Assembly: GCA_021613335.1 (NCBI GenBank)
Contig: JAJTWR010000263.1
Coordinates: 3,780,001 to 3,844,000 of the forward strand
Direction of reading: 5' to 3'
DNA from: Whitmania pigra
Lineage: Eukaryota > Annelida > Clitellata > Hirudinida > Haemopidae
Length of the DNA stretch: 64,000 nt
Below, one piece after another: positions 60,601-63,951 of this stretch (position 1 is its first letter; every line of letters begins with the position of its first letter). Below the pieces are notes generated by a model, which was given only the letters and a program-made list of their open reading frames with translations, was not told the DNA's origin and made no database searches. Position numbers and translations under genes: made by a program.

Positions 60601-63124
60601 AGCCAACTTGCTTGGCTTCACCATTAATTCCCCATCAAAGATCATCCAAAAAACATATCTCTTTACAATTACATTAAAATAAGTCACCCAGTCACTCTAA
60701 ACCAATTATTATAAGAGTCAAACTTTGAGGTCGTCACAAAGCAGGTCATCCCTTGGTTTCATCCAGTCTTTTACTGATTCTCCATCCTTTTTCTATGGAT
60801 CAAAATAGGTGATAAATATGTTATAACATTAAATGAATATTCATATTGACATATGCATTGATGTGTATAAAAAAAAATTTGTAAATTCAACTAAAATCAA
60901 TTTTTCAATCTAATTGACAAAATTAAAAGTTTGTTTTTTGTTTCTGAGTTCATTTTTCACTAGAAGAAATTTGTTAAACCTAAGTAATTTGTAACTAAAT
61001 TAACTTGTAATACATGCGTTATGGGTGCACATGCTAGCCATCCTATGCAGCTGTAGGAGCTAGGAGCAGCAACTTTCCTTTATTCCACCTAGTTCTTATA
61101 GCTGTGCATTAGGTCATTAGCAAGCTAGTTATCTTGTGTATTGACAAATAAAGTAGTTGCATTTACTGTATTGTTTTCCTTGATTTATCGCAAGTCAATA
61201 AACACATGTATGACTTTCTCAAAGTTCAATAATGAAAATAATTAGAAGCTCACTCACTTTTGGGTTTGGGCCTTTTTTGTCAAGTCCTAATAAAATTATT
61301 TTAAAATAAAAAACTCAAAATAATATAATAATTATATTATATATTTAAATAAATAATAACATGTAAATTAAATGAAATTTAATAATTTCATTATCATTTA
61401 TCATTTGGCATTTAAATTGTACATACGTGCATTAAAATTTACTAGTCATTCAATAAGAGCGAGGATGTTAAAAAACACACTACAAAGAATATAACTTCAA
61501 ATTTCTCCTACATTGGTGTATAAAATTAATATGAAGCCTATACGAGAAACTATGAAGCAATAATTAATTTAATTTATACAATTTTGAAACATGGCAAAAA
61601 TTATTCCAAAAAAAGAAGAGCATTCAATATTATTTTATGAATGAATACATTATCACAACTCTAAATGGAAAGTTTAACTATGCCAAAAATGTGGTTAAAT
61701 AATTTAATGCTTATGTACTCCAAATACCTTCACAGTCAAGGGCCTTTTGTGCTTCAATTCCAGGAAAAGTTGGCATAGGACCAGCAAAATAATCACTGAA
61801 TTTCACATTAGAAAGGTTGTACTTTTTAACTACAGATTCCTGTGTAAAAGGTATTGTGGTATTTTTAATTAATACTGTTTATGATTAGTTGTTGTACTTC
61901 ATTAATATAGCGCCCCATGCATAGCGTCAGAGGTGCTTCTTGGAACCATTTATATAGCACTCCTTCCCTAGGGCACATGTAGTGGTGCAGGCTGGGTTTC
62001 AAACACAACACATAGCAGACAAGAGAGGTCTCTGCATGTGTGAAGATCATACTAAAACATAATATTTAATTTGTAATTGAATCACAATGTCTTGTGTCCT
62101 ATATGTTATACCAAGCAAATTGAGCACAGTTGGCCTGATGAAGTGCCATACTTTGGTGACCCCTGATCAGGTCTAACGGCTTTATTGCCAGCCTTAAGAA
62201 GCTATCCCATCATCTTTTGAAAATACTTATAATCAAGATGTCAACTGTATTTGAAAAGAAATCACTTCTTCATTAAGAGAAAGTAGTTTGCAAAGAAAAG
62301 GAAGAAAGTTTTATTAATAAGAATTGCATTATTAAAAAATCTCATTTGTTCAATGCCTTTGCCAGATCATGGCGTGCCGTTTGGCTGAATGGATTACGTG
62401 CCTGCATACGGTGATGATGGCAACAGTAGTAATGTCTCACGTTCCAAACCCAGCCTGTCCTGCCACAAGTGCCCTCGGGAAGGAGCACTATATAAATGGT
62501 TACAAAGAAGCGCCTCTGATACTGCATATGGCGCTCTATAAATGAAGTACATTTATATAAGAAATGCTTCTGTAACCTACTACATTTTATTTATTTAATT
62601 TATTATTTTTGTAAGTTCAAGATGTATGGAGACTAAATATGACTATTTCTTTAATATCACATGCAGAAATGCAATCCTCTAAGTCAACCCTCTTGCATAC
62701 CAAAACCAGGTTTCCCTAGTGAGGAATCAAACATTGGCCTTGGTATGAGAATGAGAATGCCAATTATTAACCATTAAATATCTAGAAAAGCATGAAATTA
62801 TTTAAATCAAGAACACAAATATGAAAATGATCATTTTCAGATGGAATGGCAAAAACTAAGCCCTAGAGTCTTATATTTTATATTAATAGTTAATTACAAT
62901 AAACCTCTTAGGCATGCTAACTTAAGCAAGCTCAAGTTTCACTTTTTAATCTCGCTTTGATTCTCAATTAACTCATTTAATACTAAGTAAATATTTAATG
63001 CTAATAAGCACTTTAAAAGCAAGTTCTAAAAACCTTCAACTTCCAAATCCCTTTGCCTTTGTGTTCGCAGTGTTCTTTGAGGAAAAGCTTGCAGGAGTCT
63101 CGATTAAAAAGATTTTTGTTGCGA
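30361..63124 (-). CDS. BAZ1A: BAZ1A/ACF1 chromatin-remodelling subunit (5'-partial, 22 exons in window)
   Basis: Twenty-two exons whose phases agree give about 1225 residues in one frame. Order: WAC-adjacent region (FNRDSCKLFLKEHCEH); a short linker with KPRDDLLCDDLK; a DDT domain split over several exons (ITVMEFLSCFGQF, LTEVLRLHLLIG); the post-DDT helix (EKLKLLNALIDQVLSLPACR); WHIM motifs (GMDRTYRRYWIFKSVPGLF, LIENLNTRGHRE, DLLLDLEERIFAGSLGQLK); a PHD finger (CKVCRKKK to WFCPSC); and a C-terminal bromodomain (PDYFDIIEKPIDLSTI). This is the architecture of ACF1, the large partner of ISWI ATPases (SNF2H in mammals) in nucleosome spacing and replication through heterochromatin. Human BAZ1A is about 1550 residues; the WAC domain here lies beyond 64000. 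The long Lys/Glu-rich stretch that human BAZ1A has before the DDT domain is missing. Confidence 0.93.
30771..30931 (-). CDS. BAZ1A: BAZ1A exon, start of bromodomain
   Basis: Acceptor tacattccag, donor AGCAG|GTATGA. AIEDLVTDLMKNDNAWPFLK aligns with the first bromodomain helix (LVRHDDSWPFLK). Ends in phase 0. Confidence 0.93.
30995..31417 (-). CDS. BAZ1A: BAZ1A exon (charged linker)
   Basis: Acceptor caaattttag, donor TGAAG|GTCATT (less usual, but the phase fits). It encodes basic IKRRCVKNAKY and a long acidic run of Asp/Glu, as in the PHD-bromodomain linker of the family. The frame upstream of 31417 is intron. Confidence 0.85.
31781..31869 (-). CDS. BAZ1A: BAZ1A exon (basic linker)
   Basis: Acceptor cattctcttag, donor TAAAA|GTATGT; phase 2 in, 1 out. 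DWRNDLLAKRNHKRKCREIA is a basic linker between PHD and bromodomain. Confidence 0.78.
31870..33288. other. BAZ1A intron without clear transposon
   Basis: Mostly AT-rich. Around 32535-32575 there is a short TGGATGGA minisatellite. At 32940-33130 a slightly GC-richer stretch with ccggggtccccggtcgattc looks like a MITE end. No gene. Confidence 0.4.
33289..33446 (-). CDS. BAZ1A: BAZ1A exon, second half of PHD finger
   Basis: Acceptor ggtgtttgtag, donor CTTAT|GTTAGT; phase 0 in, 2 out. KIPEGDWFCPSCQPKN completes the C4HC3 PHD; an acidic DDDDEG run follows as in human. Confidence 0.92.
33525..33805 (-). CDS. BAZ1A: BAZ1A exon, first half of PHD finger
   Basis: Acceptor taaattccag, donor TCAAA|GTAAAT. 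SNASQLYLCLVLLDSSIAWS matches SLSQVFLHLSTLDRSVIWSK, then CKVCRKKKDGENMLLCDGCD and HMYCLRPPLK give the first zinc ligands. Confidence 0.93.
33882..33971 (-). CDS. BAZ1A: BAZ1A exon (coiled coil before PHD)
   Basis: Acceptor actaatttag, donor TGAAG|GTGACA; phase 1 in and out. RLRVEIQQQLAECADKIEDI, a charged helix; phase agrees with the PHD exon. Confidence 0.75.
34096..34376. mobile_element. Unclassified insertion with AAGCTGTGC-type sequence
   Basis: In the BAZ1A intron a segment beginning ttccctctaagctgtgcaat is locally GC-richer and carries an incidental 96-codon minus frame. It has the look of a short DNA transposon, but neither inverted ends nor a duplication could be seen. Confidence 0.3.
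34794..34867 (-). CDS. BAZ1A: BAZ1A possible exon (ILCEEIAYENPVHKKL)
   Basis: A phase bridge (2 in, 1 out) is required between the exons at 35066 and 33971. Here acceptor atgtgtttcag and a weak donor CCAA|GTGTTT bound 74 nt with the right phase. No homology confirms it; another small exon could serve. Confidence 0.4.
35066..35153 (-). CDS. BAZ1A: BAZ1A exon (TERWNKAWKEMDKK)
   Basis: Acceptor tagtgtttag, donor CAAGG|GTAATA; phase 1 in, 2 out, only one open frame. ERWNKAWKEMDKKSLKSF is a divergent helical stretch between WHIM and PHD. Confidence 0.72.
35190..35800 (+). mobile_element. LINE relic, post-RT region (same type as 2990-3560)
   Basis: Plus-strand fragments VIKAAPLQGHFKL, IYEIGLSVVKKLERKVNQYT and SKWLGLPPSP, then LRYGRKYRAQNEIKKS and GPIQTDHHAVGRNHL, follow the order of the region after the RT core in elements with the WLDLANAYGSVPH motif (KVNQYxRKWLGLPPS, TGRKW). 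A premature stop and frameshifts are present. Confidence 0.65.
35969..36122 (-). repeat. tRNA-SINE family A, full copy
   Basis: On the minus strand: A box TAGCCGAATGGG, then CTGCAGGCGGCGGTAATGGG, B box GTTCGAAAC, body GAAGGAGTGCTATATAAAG and end AGAAGCGCCTCTGACGCTAT. Orientation and promoters fit a tRNA-derived SINE transcribed by RNA polymerase III. Confidence 0.82.
36430..36592 (+). repeat. tRNA-SINE family A, copy
   Basis: Keeps TGTTCGAAACCCAGCC (B box), CTTAGGAAGGAG, and AAGAAGCACCTCTGACACTA with the ATATAAATGATGTACAA end. The A-box part is degraded. Confidence 0.78.
36890..37560 (+). mobile_element. CR1-type LINE relic, RT C-terminal region
   Basis: The frame 36947-37408 reads HERDLGVIMQNNGKASQQC, VVKKANRVLGMIKRTL, ILRLYKALVRPHLEYCVQVW and VRVLERVQKRTTRMI with LSYEERLNRCKLTTLEKRR, the standard thumb and post-RT block of CR1/Jockey-group LINEs. 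A frameshift near 37375 leads to GSTRGHNFKL. 5'-truncated. Confidence 0.85.
37561..38300. other. BAZ1A intron, no feature recognised
   Basis: AT-rich intron sequence with T-runs near 37560-37620. No gene or repeat assigned. Confidence 0.4.
38301..38407 (-). CDS. BAZ1A: BAZ1A exon (VATLTTFRNLLSK)
   Basis: Acceptor aattttgtag, donor TTTAG|GTGAGT (consensus). Only one frame is open, and it is phase 2 in and 1 out, matching both neighbours. The sequence is not conserved with human. Confidence 0.72.
38535..38608 (-). CDS. BAZ1A: BAZ1A exon (ISNREEWRKALETLN)
   Basis: Acceptor tatacctgcag, donor CTTGA|GTAAGA. EEWRKALETLN aligns with DRHIWRSALESGR right after GTLGAIK in human. Phase 0 in, 2 out. 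Confidence 0.85.
39200..39466 (+). pseudogene. Tc1 transposase C-terminal relic
   Basis: Plus frame: FFQERNIQVWKHPSHSPGLS and LIQNARRLLANFLKV, equivalent to the Tc1 block VLxWPSQSPDLNPIENLW. The catalytic DxNPIE is degraded to GLSLIQN. Confidence 0.65.
39475..39890 (+). mobile_element. CR1/L2-type LINE 3' end
   Basis: LFKLLNGLVKSDLLNFVQFA and then TWGHRLKLHAGKCSANTAKK with FFNRVVAGIPYQT is the usual end of CR1-group RT proteins (TRGHxxKL, NFFSxRVVxxWNxLP). The 3' side has an AAATAAATAAAA tail. It follows the Tc1 relic without a gap. Confidence 0.75.
40240..40368 (+). repeat. tRNA-SINE family B, copy
   Basis: GTGCCCTAATGGTTAAGGCT (A-box region), CTCACGATGGCAGCTCAG, GATTCGAACCCCGCTGC (B box), then GCACAACAGACGTTAATAAA. 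It matches the heads at 23781 and 24028, with the best-kept B box. Confidence 0.78.
40441..41209 (-). CDS. BAZ1A: BAZ1A large exon with WHIM motifs
   Basis: Acceptor tttcacgtag, donor GAAA|GTATGT; one base then 256 codons, phase 0 out. Contains CLTPIGMDRTYRRYWIFKSV (WHIM1/2), WSLFSSIEELESLIENLNTR (WHIM3) and DLLLDLEERIFAGSLGQLK. WHIM motifs in ISWI partners contact linker DNA and the ATPase. Confidence 0.93.
41316..41366 (-). CDS. BAZ1A: BAZ1A exon, coiled coil, 51 nt
   Basis: Donor AAAAGA|GTTAGT is good; the acceptor ttttaaag is weak. It gives FKKRQEEEIQAGGKIKE and restores phase between neighbours (2 in, 2 out). The exact 5' edge is uncertain. Confidence 0.65.
41464..42110 (-). mobile_element. 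hAT-like element with BED-region exon, copy 1
   Basis: Starts CAGTGTTGTAAAAAGTACCG with GTACTT-rich subterminal DNA. A minus frame at 42089-41889 reads EEHTWPYLITMFRSESKEAK and shares nearly 30 residues with the plus copy at 54694-55002. The catalytic part is absent and the far end was not located. Confidence 0.55.
42312..42824. mobile_element. pogo/Tigger-like MITE with TA duplication
   Basis: Ends CAGTCAAATATCGTTACTAT and, inverted, CAGTCAAATCTTAGTACTAT form terminal inverted repeats of about 30 bp rich in GGCATAGTAGC words. TA flanks both sides (42310-42311, 42825-42826). 513 bp, no transposase. Confidence 0.82.
42974..43139 (-). CDS. BAZ1A: BAZ1A exon, post-DDT helix
   Basis: Acceptor ttttgtgtcag, donor TACAA|GTTAGT; phase 1 in, 2 out. 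EKLKLLNALIDQVLSLPACR matches EKMKILHALCGKLLTLVSTR in human BAZ1A, then a charged coiled coil. Confidence 0.9.
43214..43420 (-). CDS. BAZ1A: BAZ1A exon, end of DDT domain
   Basis: Acceptor tcttctccag, donor TTCTG|GTTTGT; phase 1 in and out. SSLTEVLRLHLLIGYSE is the conserved DDT helix (TLSEILRLHIL in human), followed by NPEIMRNLMIGNVLDLNS. Confidence 0.92.
43481..43579 (-). CDS. BAZ1A: BAZ1A exon, inside DDT region
   Basis: Acceptor aatttgtttag, donor CAAG|GTTTTA; phase 1 in and out. SDLQFCLSLTKYFQSVEKKS is a poorly conserved insert; support comes mainly from splice sites and phase. Confidence 0.7.
43800..43985 (+). repeat. Direct repeat Y, left copy
   Basis: Shares with 44520-44705 the run TTAATTCAGaCACATTTG, TTTAGTTAAAAGTTAAGGG and the block GCGGACaCCGAAACcGaCCAG. 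The copies are about 720 bp apart in the same orientation. The GATGGC...GCCGAAAC block recalls retroelement 3' ends. Confidence 0.7.
44520..44705 (+). repeat. Direct repeat Y, right copy
   Basis: See the left copy at 43800. The sequence between the copies has no recognised frame. The pair could be LTR-like or two insertions of one element; a partial third match (gagaccgaaactgaaaagtc) lies at about 50820. Confidence 0.65.
44815..45035 (+). repeat. Dispersed repeat X, copy 3
   Basis: Aligns with 27190-27440: TCCTaGGAGGAGTTTTCCCA, TTTGAATCTCCTCA, CCCAATGTTCACtgCCagCT, GCTATGAGAGGCACTC and CACTGCTGCCTGGgCTGGAG. No conserved open frame. Confidence 0.6.
45283..45420 (-). CDS. BAZ1A: BAZ1A exon, DDT domain continued
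   Basis: Acceptor tttgtttcag, donor CGAAAG|GTTGTC; phase 1 in and out. FFLDLIQSLLLAIFQMQLG corresponds to LLFFFLTAIFQ of the DDT domain. The intron between this exon and the previous one holds the antisense gypsy element. Confidence 0.88.
45520..45660. repeat. GTACTT-rich patch
   Basis: Dense ACTTGTACTT/CAAGTA words, like the subterminal parts of the hAT-like elements at 20829 and 41464, followed by CAGTGATGGGTAAAACTGC, a hAT-type terminus, at 45652. Confidence 0.45.
46148..46299 (+). repeat. Gypsy 5' LTR
   Basis: Begins TGTCATATGTGTA and ends GGAACACGACA. It contains a palindrome TTATATTACATAATTTTATG and an AATAAACTC shared with the 3' LTR. The following TGGCGCAGTCGAC may serve as primer binding site. 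Confidence 0.7.
46299..49334 (+). CDS. Gypsy gag-pol polyprotein (gag, protease, RT, RNase H, H2C2)
   Basis: The start MAQSTFSLNVGLPP at 46299 is preferred over the upstream in-frame ATG at 46230, which lies inside the LTR. 1011 residues: a capsid-like gag; CSNCGWAHPVSAVCPAK and CKCGKGNHFAKVC knuckles (about 217-251); protease DTGA (about 295); RT with LCLDPRDLNRAI and the catalytic IFDDM box (Asp585, Asp586); RNase H with LQADASSYGLGACL (about 728); and the H2C2 region (about 950-985). There the first Cys of the pair reads Arg (VMSRSQC). The frame then shifts and stops at 49334, cutting off the integrase core. Gag and pol are fused without a frameshift. Confidence 0.92.
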   Translation: MAQSTFSLNVGLPPTLDVNSSNLAEAWRRWKSSYETYFQLCDGNQLTETRQVALLLHALGETVNAMYYDMDWHNAEDKLKHDIVLKRFEERFAPKRHVLVERFNFNELSRRPGKLTNDFLERLKLAARNCEFRDLTEELIRDKLVFTYPDRDIQQRMMSETDFSLSNLKRIAIVFENSQQCRMLINTSHSTHQQVNKVNLLKPSVPNNRGKQMSNKQCSNCGWAHPVSAVCPAKGRICKCGKGNHFAKVCRAKDIANLESQATCAIDSFDFDNKDSKWSCVFQIFNGPSVEFKIDTGAEVNTISSSHFMKLSNAKLKKSVVKLKPYGVSKFLNILGVVELRLLHPVSREWMDDEFHVVEGNSEALLGVKFCVKHNLVNLNLPICQSSHRQQHAVQQVFEVSQRFSESCLYRKFSGIFEGLGRVPFEYNIKLDNSVPPVVHPPRRVAIALQDQLKKQLDLMVTSGIIARWVNSLLIVEKKNGSLRLCLDPRDLNRAILREHFHIPTLDDIIHNFHGKSIFTVIDMSQGFYQVPLDEASSFLCTLNTPFGRYRMLRMPFGISSAPEVFQMINTAIFGDIKGVHIIFDDMIVASKNEEEHDRILGEVFQRAMDNGVRFNIDKIQYRVSSVRYMGHIISQQGVKADPEKVKAITDMPPPASLADLRRLMGMLAYIMKFVPKLAEYTEPLRSLLKKNSLFQWSSTHAAALDKIKDVVANLPVLKFFNPKQEIVLQADASSYGLGACLLQRDGPVAYSSRSLTDCEKNYAQIEKELLAIVFACNKFDGYIYGQVVTVHSDHRPLESIFKKSIHDTSLRLQRLLLKLLRYNLIVKYVPGKELHIPDILSRAPRTEATGDSELEAGMTLVVHIVVNSLSISWSKLNDFRQGTLTDVQLSQAISYIPNGWPHLKKDVVQEAKAFWDCRQDLTVAEGIILMNDRMVPPSNEQPNILQQLHAAHQGMDKMKHLARTCVYWPGLDRDIKTHVMSRSQCLSNRSLPKKESSTSRTRGAMAESRN
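49299..49818 (+). pseudogene. Gypsy integrase core, frame-shifted from gag-pol
   Basis: In the frame offset from gag-pol: PWQKVGIDIF, then VVDYFSKYPEVARL (first Asp), IVSDMPYNSE (second Asp; GPQF-type residues altered) and PQSNGMVERHIQTINNVLKK (Glu). All three acidic residues of the DDE triad are visible. The shift that separates it from gag-pol lies between about 49255 and 49300. Confidence 0.85.
50262..50363 (+). repeat. Gypsy 3' LTR
   Basis: TGTCATATATGTACATATA to CTTAAACACGACA, preceded by the polypurine tract AGAAGGGAGA (50252-50261). It includes AATAAACTCG, a possible poly(A) signal. Confidence 0.72.
50580..50706 (-). CDS. BAZ1A: BAZ1A exon, start of DDT domain
   Basis: Acceptor tttttatcag, donor TATTT|GTAAGT; phase 0 in, 1 out. 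DLPTAIPVMLFNNNFG then AITVMEFLSCFGQFC fits the DDT start of BAZ1A (DALMVLEFLNAFGELF). The 10 kb intron before it holds most of the 51-60 kb transposons. Confidence 0.92.
50707..51794. other. BAZ1A intron, no feature recognised
   Basis: AT-rich sequence; a short GAGACCGAAACTGAAAAGTCAG at about 50820 resembles repeat Y. No gene. Confidence 0.35.
51904..53174 (+). mobile_element. hAT DNA transposon, 1271 bp, with TIRs and perfect 8-bp TSD
   Basis: Termini CAGTGATGGGCAAAATAAAT and, inverted, CAGTGATGGGCAAAAATCAA. Flanks ATACTATC at 51896-51903 and 53175-53182 are identical. Inside are two overlapping transposase frames in different phases. The subterminal zones are rich in GATTTGATTTG words. The C-terminal transposase third is missing, so it is an internally deleted, non-autonomous copy. 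Confidence 0.93.
52322..53004 (+). pseudogene. hAT transposase fragment (two frames)
   Basis: 52322-52681 encodes KQLVAKAMLPLRIVESSGFA and PYYVIPSRRTINRKL. From about 52665 another frame continues with YQYFDEGFQLRTKT, GKNICAAFEEILSEYGLQS and FVTDNARNMLKAFTIFSEEA. This order (PYxxPSR, then the second catalytic Asp in TDNAxNM) is that of hAT transposases. The dimerisation motif is absent here but present in the sister copy at 12849. Confidence 0.85.
53343..53510. mobile_element. MITE with CCCGAAAATAAGACA terminus
   Basis: ACCACATTTTCCCGAAAATAAG then GCTAGGGCTTATTTTCGGGG and GTGTCTTATATTTTC, partly palindromic. Same family as 7731-8150, including the trailing AAAAAAATTAGTCAAATT. Confidence 0.6.
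53636..54365 (+). mobile_element. CR1-type LINE ORF1 relic
   Basis: Broken plus frames: CVLxCFGCRVRTKMENLV-like start, a coiled coil (SLKISELEKTVEDMKTNISK), then VTIHKLAESTGNTVEEMKKR, EIKRMFRLW and LLIELRERSLKNSIMEFLFK. The arrangement of coiled coil plus this nucleic-acid-binding domain is typical of first open frames in CR1-like LINEs. Confidence 0.68.
54372..55140 (+). mobile_element. hAT-like element with BED-region exon, copy 2
   Basis: Left end CAGTGTTGCGCTAATTAC, right end (inverted) CAGTGGTGGTAATTTATTAC. The frame 54694-55002 reads KKHTWPYLITMFRSESKEAK, ALEGSSSNLKKHIERMHPRQ; the SSNLKKHIERMH part is the BED-finger His end, while the Cys pair appears lost to a frame change. No transposase catalytic region. 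No 8-bp duplication was found. Confidence 0.68.
55141..56029. other. BAZ1A intron, repeat-like but unassigned
   Basis: Two near-copies of a phrase about the words CATCTGCaTAA..TTCAGTATCTGCTTCAAGAATTgATCTCAA occur at 55270-55315 and 55490-55535. Otherwise nothing recognised. Confidence 0.35.
56030..56460. repeat. Dispersed Tc1-associated repeat, copy
   Basis: CATAGATCTAAGATTGCTTT, AAAAAAGTACTTTGTGCCTT, CAAGCAAATCCCTC and CGATTTTCGAAAA match the 11541-11990 family. The end GAAAAGTAGGGTGACCATGT to TGAGTTCATTTGATCTGACC matches 60150-60290. Confidence 0.6.
56465..57000 (+). mobile_element. CR1-type LINE relic, pre-RT region
   Basis: Fragments DAIKVKRAKYEAWKKMKD, SRIASNIKCDSKSFFRYVKC, QKVRDRIWPLKNEKGETVES, TASLLNKYF and FTKEEVIKQLQKLQADKSHG are the linker and RT start (KxDKSxG) of CR1-group LINEs. 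An AT-rich 26-bp repeat (ATATTAAGTTATATTATATT units, 56785-56850) is inserted in the middle. Confidence 0.78.
57280..58060. repeat. Dispersed Tc1-associated repeat, two or three copies
   Basis: Copies at about 57280-57560 and 57760-58060 share ACAAGCAAATC, TTACAACAATAGTT, GATTTTTcAAAAATCAA, TTTTATAAATTTTgAT and AAACTACCAAATGTATTCAG with 11541-11990. Non-coding. Confidence 0.6.
58080..59070 (+). mobile_element. LINE relic, N-terminal part (same type as 2990-3560 and 35190-35800)
   Basis: Broken plus frames: RTRIEKAYEKGKFNEDIHRL, then SLEEVRGIMKIVRNKPVPEV, YKKCPKAMKCLHVFIEKAWH, and a near-end GGVSGFPGCIEW. This matches the order EExxxIVKKARxxSxPGPNG, YKKC, GVPGFPGCVEH of these RTs. The foldback element begins right after. 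Confidence 0.65.
59072..60009. mobile_element. Foldback element with repeated CAAAATAGCCC arms
   Basis: The left arm (59072-59215) contains about seven AAAATAGCCC-like units; the right arm (59885-60009) contains the inverted units (GGGCTATTTTG, GGGCTATTATG). The extremes tggtgacccatcaaaatagc and gtggcacccgtcataatagc (inverted) pair. The centre has a 98-codon frame (59523-59819) without known domains. 938 bp. Confidence 0.78.
60015..60290. repeat. Dispersed Tc1-associated repeat, copy
   Basis: GCAAAATATTAATTTTTATA and GGCAAACAAATT match 57286 onward. GAAAAGTAGGGcaACCATGT to TCGATTGAGTTCATTTGATC matches 56320-56475. The foldback element seems to sit at its left edge. Confidence 0.6.
60500..60625 (-). 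repeat. tRNA-SINE family A, diverged copy
   Basis: Minus strand: TTGGCTCAGATGGTAGCATG in the A-box region, GTTCGCGACCCAGCCTGCAC (B-box region), and the CCTGACGCTTAAGC end. Strongly diverged, but the same order as the others. Confidence 0.55.
60724..60792 (-). CDS. BAZ1A: BAZ1A exon, KPRDDLLCDDLK motif
   Basis: Acceptor tgatccatag, donor CAAA|GTTTGA. 23 codons including DWMKPRDDLLCDDLK, matching the strongly conserved KPREDMECDDLK that precedes the DDT domain. Confidence 0.9.
61258..61286 (-). CDS. BAZ1A: BAZ1A microexon, 29 nt
   Basis: Acceptor ttttattag, donor AAAA|GTGAGT (consensus). It supplies LDKKGPNPK and converts phase 1 to phase 0, exactly what the neighbours need. Such a short exon is easily missed. 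Confidence 0.7.
61728..61839 (-). CDS. BAZ1A: BAZ1A exon (ESVVKKYN...)
   Basis: Acceptor ttttacacag, donor GAAG|GTATTT; phase 0 in, phase 1 out. NVKFSDYFAGPMPTFPG corresponds to the FSYFFPDDPPTF segment of BAZ1A. Confidence 0.85.
61893..62030 (-). repeat. tRNA-SINE family A, copy
   Basis: Minus strand: GTTTGAAACCCAGCCTGCAC, CCTAGGGAAGGAGTGCTATA, AAGAAGCACCTCTGACGCTA and CATGGGGCGCTATATTAATG. It lies between two BAZ1A exons. Confidence 0.78.
62371..62555 (+). repeat. tRNA-SINE family A, full copy
   Basis: GGCGTGCCGTTTGGCTGAAT with A box TGGCTGAATGG, CACGTTCCAAACCCAGCCTG (B box), CGGGAAGGAGCACTATATAA, AAGAAGCGCCTCTGATACTG and CTCTATAAATGAAGTAC. Confidence 0.82.
63034..63124 (-). CDS. BAZ1A: BAZ1A exon, WAC-adjacent region
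   Basis: Acceptor tttggtag, donor GAAG|GTTTTT. One base then 30 codons: RNKNLFNRDSCKLFLKEHCE and so on, aligning with NRDKVKLFLRQHCE of vertebrate BAZ1A. Ends in phase 0. It is the most 5' exon visible. Confidence 0.85.
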
Positions 63125-63201
63125 CTACCAAAGCAAAAAGTGATTATAATTCAAGGTTATAGGCAAATTGTTATTAATAACAGAAACAGAGCATTAATAA
63201 A

Positions 63202-63951
63202 TAGGGCTGCTGATTTAATTGAATAATAATTAAACATTTTAATTGATTAATAATTGAAAATTTTAATTGATCAATTTATTTTCTTTTAAAATAGTCTTCT
63301 TTTTGGTCACTTTTTTCCCCCACATTATCATTGGTATTTAGTTAGAAAGTGAACAATAATGGCAAATATTGAAAATAGTGTAGCAATTAGCTTTTTGTCA
63401 TGTCAGACAAACAAAGCCTATAAGCAACAAACTTTCTGCAGACTCAAAAGTCACTTTAGCTCACAGGATTGCCAGTTCAGAACGTCCATCTTTAATTATG
63501 AAAGATGATGGACTGCAGACAGTGCCACGGACTCCTCAAAACAGTTTTACCAAGTTGACAGAATTGACACTGCGATTGCTGAGATGTGCAAAGAAAAGTT
63601 GGCAGAGCATAAGTTGTGCAAAGTATTCACAGTATGCCTACTCTCTTATAAAGGGACTGATTAGATTTTTATGGAGTGTTATCACTCTCATTAATTAATT
63701 AAAAATTCAAACTAAATTAAATTCAAATTAATTCTCAGTTTTGTTCTCAAAGTAAAATAAATGAATTAGCTAATGAATCAGCTAAGGTCAGATGATTGTG
63801 TGTGGGGCATACTGACGAACGTAGATTTGTGATCAACCAGATCAGCTAAACGTAGTCAGAATATATGTGCATTGTAATTAATCAAATTTAATATATTATT
63901 AAGTAAATTTCAATTAATCGATCAAGAAATTTTTAATCATTCGCAGCCCTA
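63202..63951. mobile_element. hAT-type non-autonomous element with TTAATAAA target duplications
   Basis: Ends TAGGGCTGCTGATTTAATTG and, inverted, TAGGGCTGCGAATGATTAAA. TTAATAAA is repeated at 63194-63201 and 63952-63959. 750 bp; a 66-codon frame inside (63498) has no recognisable domain. It lies in the intron upstream of the first visible BAZ1A exon. Confidence 0.85.
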
